This document shows, in pieces, positions 60,829-64,000 of a stretch of 64,000 bases of DNA. The notes under the pieces were generated by a model. That model made no database searches. It was not told the DNA's origin and worked only from the letters and a program-made list of their open reading frames with translations. Within the stretch, counting starts at the first letter, position 1. Each line of letters starts with the position of its first letter. The stretch spans positions 21,135,061-21,199,060 of the forward strand of contig NW_019211456.1 of assembly GCF_002443255.2 (NCBI RefSeq), read 5' to 3'. The stretch comes from Varroa destructor (Eukaryota; Arthropoda; Arachnida; Mesostigmata; Varroidae). Both the position numbers and the translations under genes were made by a program.

Positions 60829-63142
60829 TAAGCCGCTTTCTTTTGAAGAGGACGAATTACGTCGACAGGGAAACAGATAAACGATAGAGCCAGCCACTGA
60901 CCAGCTACATTTTAGCCGTGGTTACGAGGTACTTGTGCTAAGTAAAATACCGACAACGTCATACTCATAAAGAAAAGCCGACAGGCAAAGCCAGATGCGT
61001 AATATGTAGAGTATTAGAAAAACGATCACATCAATAATCGATCCTTCTTCGTCCAAAGATTAACTGCTCATCTAAATAGCAGCTGTGCCATGTCGAAGAT
61101 TTGTAACATCTGTATGAGCTTCAATTCATTTTTACAAACTCTACGTCAGTTGAATCGTGCAAAGCATACTTTTGCAGTGTGCTTTCGCCGTGATTAGATA
61201 TGTCATAGCAGAACATTGTACAACAGTAACAACATCCATGTAATCATTGGGAACCTTAAATCAGGTATACTCGAACTGATATGATACAGTGTACTAAATG
61301 CGTTCGTACGAGCGTCTGTACGTTTACGGCAATGACGTCGATATTGTGGTAGCAACGACTTATCGTCTGCGACGCCGCCGTATTGGCCACAACGAGATAG
61401 TCAGTCAGTCAGTCAGTCAGTCAAGCGAGATCCGATAAGCCGCTCGTTCATTTAAACTCAACGATCTACCATAATAAAGCGTCGATGGCCAGTGGTTATT
61501 GTAGATCAATCTGAGGAGCACTTGTCTTAGCGATGATATTCTTCTACATTTTAAATATCACTACCTCAAAATAGGGCGAGTAACGTGGGCCAGCGCGCGT
61601 CCGCAGTCTTAAAAAAGGAGATGATTTGCGTCTTACTAGAAACAGACGCCTGATCGAGAAACGTAATTATTATCAATAATTAGGCATCGCCATAGATTTT
61701 TTCTATTATACGGCCTCTATCACGGCGTCATTTTCATGTTACCGCGATTGCTGCTGCTGCTGCGCCCACAACCACTATTCTGTATGGTTGCCTTTTCAAT
61801 CGAAGAACGTTTCGCGCTTACTTTTTCGGTAAGGGCGTTCAGTCGAAGCGATAACGGTTCGATTCTACCCTACCAGCAGCACATGGTGTGTTCAAATCGT
61901 CCTCCCACATACACGGGCGACATGTTAGAATACCAACAGCAGTAACATGCAATCGTTACACATCGACAGAGCCACAGAAAACAGGGCAAAAAAAAAAGTA
62001 AGGAAAAAGAACATGGCAGCTTCGACAAGTAATACTGGTACCTGGTAGCTAGGCTGACTTCGGCAAACCGTCTATAGTAGCCTCTACTAATTTACAATTG
62101 GATGAACACGCGCGCTACGATCAGCAAGCAGGTGGGTCACCATACTTGCCAATCAATCGGCTGGCCGATAGCATGTCATGCCAACTGGACAGCTGACGAC
62201 AACGGTCATTATGTATATACTACATTATTACTGGTAACGGCACGGAGACTATATAGCACTGTTTCGGCTATAAAATACGGCTAAAAAAAGGGCCATGGCG
62301 GAATTTTTGCAGTAACGGCAACAGTGTGGTACCGCTGTCTTGGCTACTCCAAGCGAGTGGGGTTTCGTCGTTGAACGTTAATAACAATATTAGCGTTATT
62401 GTTGTAATGTTATGTAATGAACTATTCCGTGGTTCGTTCCAAGTTTCTTCTATTTTGGTGGCGTTCTTACTGTACATGATGTTGGGGCACTCGTTGTCGA
62501 AAAATTAAATAACAATTCTTACAAATATACATATATATTGCAGTTACGAAGGGAAGGGAGCGTGACTGAAAACAGCAACAAAATCCCAAGGACAATCCGA
62601 CGGCGCAATCGTTACTACAGAATTGTCGTGCAGTACTCTTCCCAAGCACGTATCGATACATGATTTAGTTGCTATTAACAGGTCCTTGACGATGGCAGCG
62701 TACCATAGAACGCCGCTGTGTTACAACGGCTGTGTTTGATCCTTTTCCAGCCGAGACGTTGAGAATTAATCATAATTGTACTAATCTGCAAACAAGCACA
62801 GAAAAAGACACAGAAGCACTAGCAAACCACTAGAAACACTTACAGGGACACCGCCACACCATAGACGCTGATCTATACATTTCGGCAAGTCGATTTCCTT
62901 CTGTTTTTGTCTTTCCGCGTGAACCAAGAATTCCAGGACACTACGATTGTTCTTCTATCAGCTGGCACTTTTTCACTGCCAGCATAACTCAATAGTTAGA
63001 GCGGATGAATGAACGAGGGAACGGCAAAGCGCTACAGATTACGATACCCCATCTATCTGCGGGGCGCTGCCTTCATCTCTGGTAATTTTGATTTCTTACC
63101 ACAACTTACTATCGATGTTGTTGCATGTGTGGTTATCTCTGT
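60829..63142. other. stretch without a supportable gene
   Basis: This contains an (AGTC)n tetranucleotide run at 61399-61422 and a CTG run at 61750-61762 that fakes a leucine-rich signal peptide in the frame beginning at 61736. A tRNA D-arm-like string near 62984-63003 was considered and rejected. Confidence 0.45.
61399..61422. repeat. (AGTC)6 tetranucleotide microsatellite
   Basis: AGTC repeated about six times without interruption. Confidence 0.95.
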
Positions 63143-63305
63143 CTCCCTCTCTCTCTCTCTCTCTNNNNNNNNNNNNNNNNNNNNNNNNNNNNNNNNNNNN
63201 NNGGAGGAGGAGGAGGAGGAGAAGGAGGAGGAGGAGGAGGAGGAGGAGGAGGAGAAGGAGGAGGAGAAGGAGGAGGAGAAGGAGGAGGCGGCGGCGGCGG
63301 CGGCG
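63143..63305. repeat. compound (CT)n / (GGA)n / (GGC)n repeat with assembly gap
   Basis: A pyrimidine-only run with CT repeats ends at 63164, 38 Ns follow, and then a purine-only run of GGA/GAA units (63203-63288) passes into GGC units (about 63288-63305). Frames through it encode only poly-Glu, Arg, Gly, Pro or Leu and are artefacts. Confidence 0.95.
63165..63202. other. assembly gap, 38 Ns
   Basis: Unresolved bases inside the compound simple repeat. The true length is unknown. Confidence 1.
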
Positions 63306-64000
63306 GGGAAAACGAATAGGGAGTAGGACGGGGTATAAACATACGTTCACGCGTACATGCATATATTTGAATGGATGTGTGTCGATAGTGGCCATATACA
63401 CGTTTCGTCCACCGCGTGCGAGGTCGTACAAAAAAGTGACACTGATATGTTCTCGTAAACGCAGGGAACGTCCAAAGGAAAGTTCACTTGAATAAGTTAT
63501 CATTTTTTCGTTATATAAATATTTTCGCAAATTCTGTCGGTGCAAATAGTTCACGATGACGTTTGGGCCGATCTATTACGCGTTCTTCAAGAAGATATCC
63601 GTAATGCGTTGCAATACTGCCTATAGCAATAGAACTGTTGTTCTTATAGTTGTTGCCGGTGTCGTAGCTCTAACTAACCAGATGGTAAGACTGTTTGGAA
63701 GGCACCTGAGTACGGTCGTATATGTACACACTATCAGCATCCCCAAGGCCTGCTATAATAAACATCCAGTAGTTCGACCTGGTCATTATATTCGTTGAAC
63801 GACCAAATAATGTAGTAGCTTAAAGAGAATGAAGGAAAAGGGCTAAAGCTGTTTCGAGATCTCAACGCTCCTAAATGCTTGCAAGCCTTCAATTTTTACT
63901 TATACTTCTTTAAAAGTATTTACTCATGTTAGTTTTTGTTCTTTCGTTTTAATCTTTTCTTATTCCTCTAACCGTTCTCTATTTTAAAAAATACTTCACT
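63306..64000. other. no gene identified (3' edge of window)
   Basis: An 80-codon frame at 63556-63798 begins at ATG and has a short hydrophobic segment (VVLIVVAGVVALTNQMV), but it has no splice or domain support. The last 200 bases are AT-rich. Confidence 0.45.

Noticed and set aside
61736..61945. ATG ORF with a leucine-rich start resembling a signal peptide
   Set aside because: The leucines come from a CTG repeat, and the rest shows no coding-like features.
62980..63060. tRNA D-arm-like string (TAACTCAATAGTTAGAGC)
   Set aside because: It resembles an A-box, but no B-box or T-loop follows within tRNA distance and no acceptor stem pairs.
63009..63554. frames encoding poly-Glu, poly-Arg, poly-Gly, poly-Pro or poly-Leu
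   Set aside because: They are translations of the (CT)n and (GGA)n repeats and run through the N gap.

Overview
This window looks like intergenic or intronic DNA from an animal nuclear genome, most likely an invertebrate and plausibly an arthropod. Signs of this are dispersed di- and trinucleotide microsatellites, homopolymer runs, a short run of Ns inside a simple repeat (an assembly gap), no operon-like packing, and CpG dinucleotides that are common by eye, unlike CpG-depleted vertebrate DNA. I recognise no conserved protein family outright, and no rRNA, convincing tRNA, CRISPR array, IS element, transposase or reverse transcriptase. No open frame much exceeds 200 codons, which is close to what chance gives over 128 kb of strand, so nearly all open frames here are probably noise. 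The species cannot be named from the sequence alone.

The layout is as follows. Positions 1070-2179 hold the best multi-exon model: three plus-strand pieces with good splice signals whose phases join into one 158-codon frame. Positions 2180-19420 are mostly featureless, with microsatellites, a 34-bp AT palindrome, a perfect 12-bp hairpin and one candidate exon at 15134-15237. Positions 19421-19769 hold the clearest structural feature, two 120-bp arms in inverted orientation, about 92% identical without gaps, around a 109-bp loop. Positions 26041-26196 (minus) are a candidate internal exon inside a protein-like frame. Between 28 and 42 kb lie scattered candidate exons, including a 475-nt open minus-strand stretch that ends at a good donor. 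Positions 46467-46667 encode a small ATG-started secreted-protein candidate whose cysteine spacing recalls the first half of a Ly6/three-finger (LU) domain. Positions 58851-60828 contain a lysine-rich candidate exon and two overlapping small frames, one with a signal-peptide-like start. Positions 63143-63305 form a compound pyrimidine/purine repeat interrupted by the 38-N gap.

All coding calls were made by eye from splice consensus, frame continuity, start codons and third-position composition. They are hypotheses at low confidence. I see no set of genes working together and found no convincing new multi-gene system. The foldback element and the small secreted ORFs are the items most worth checking.
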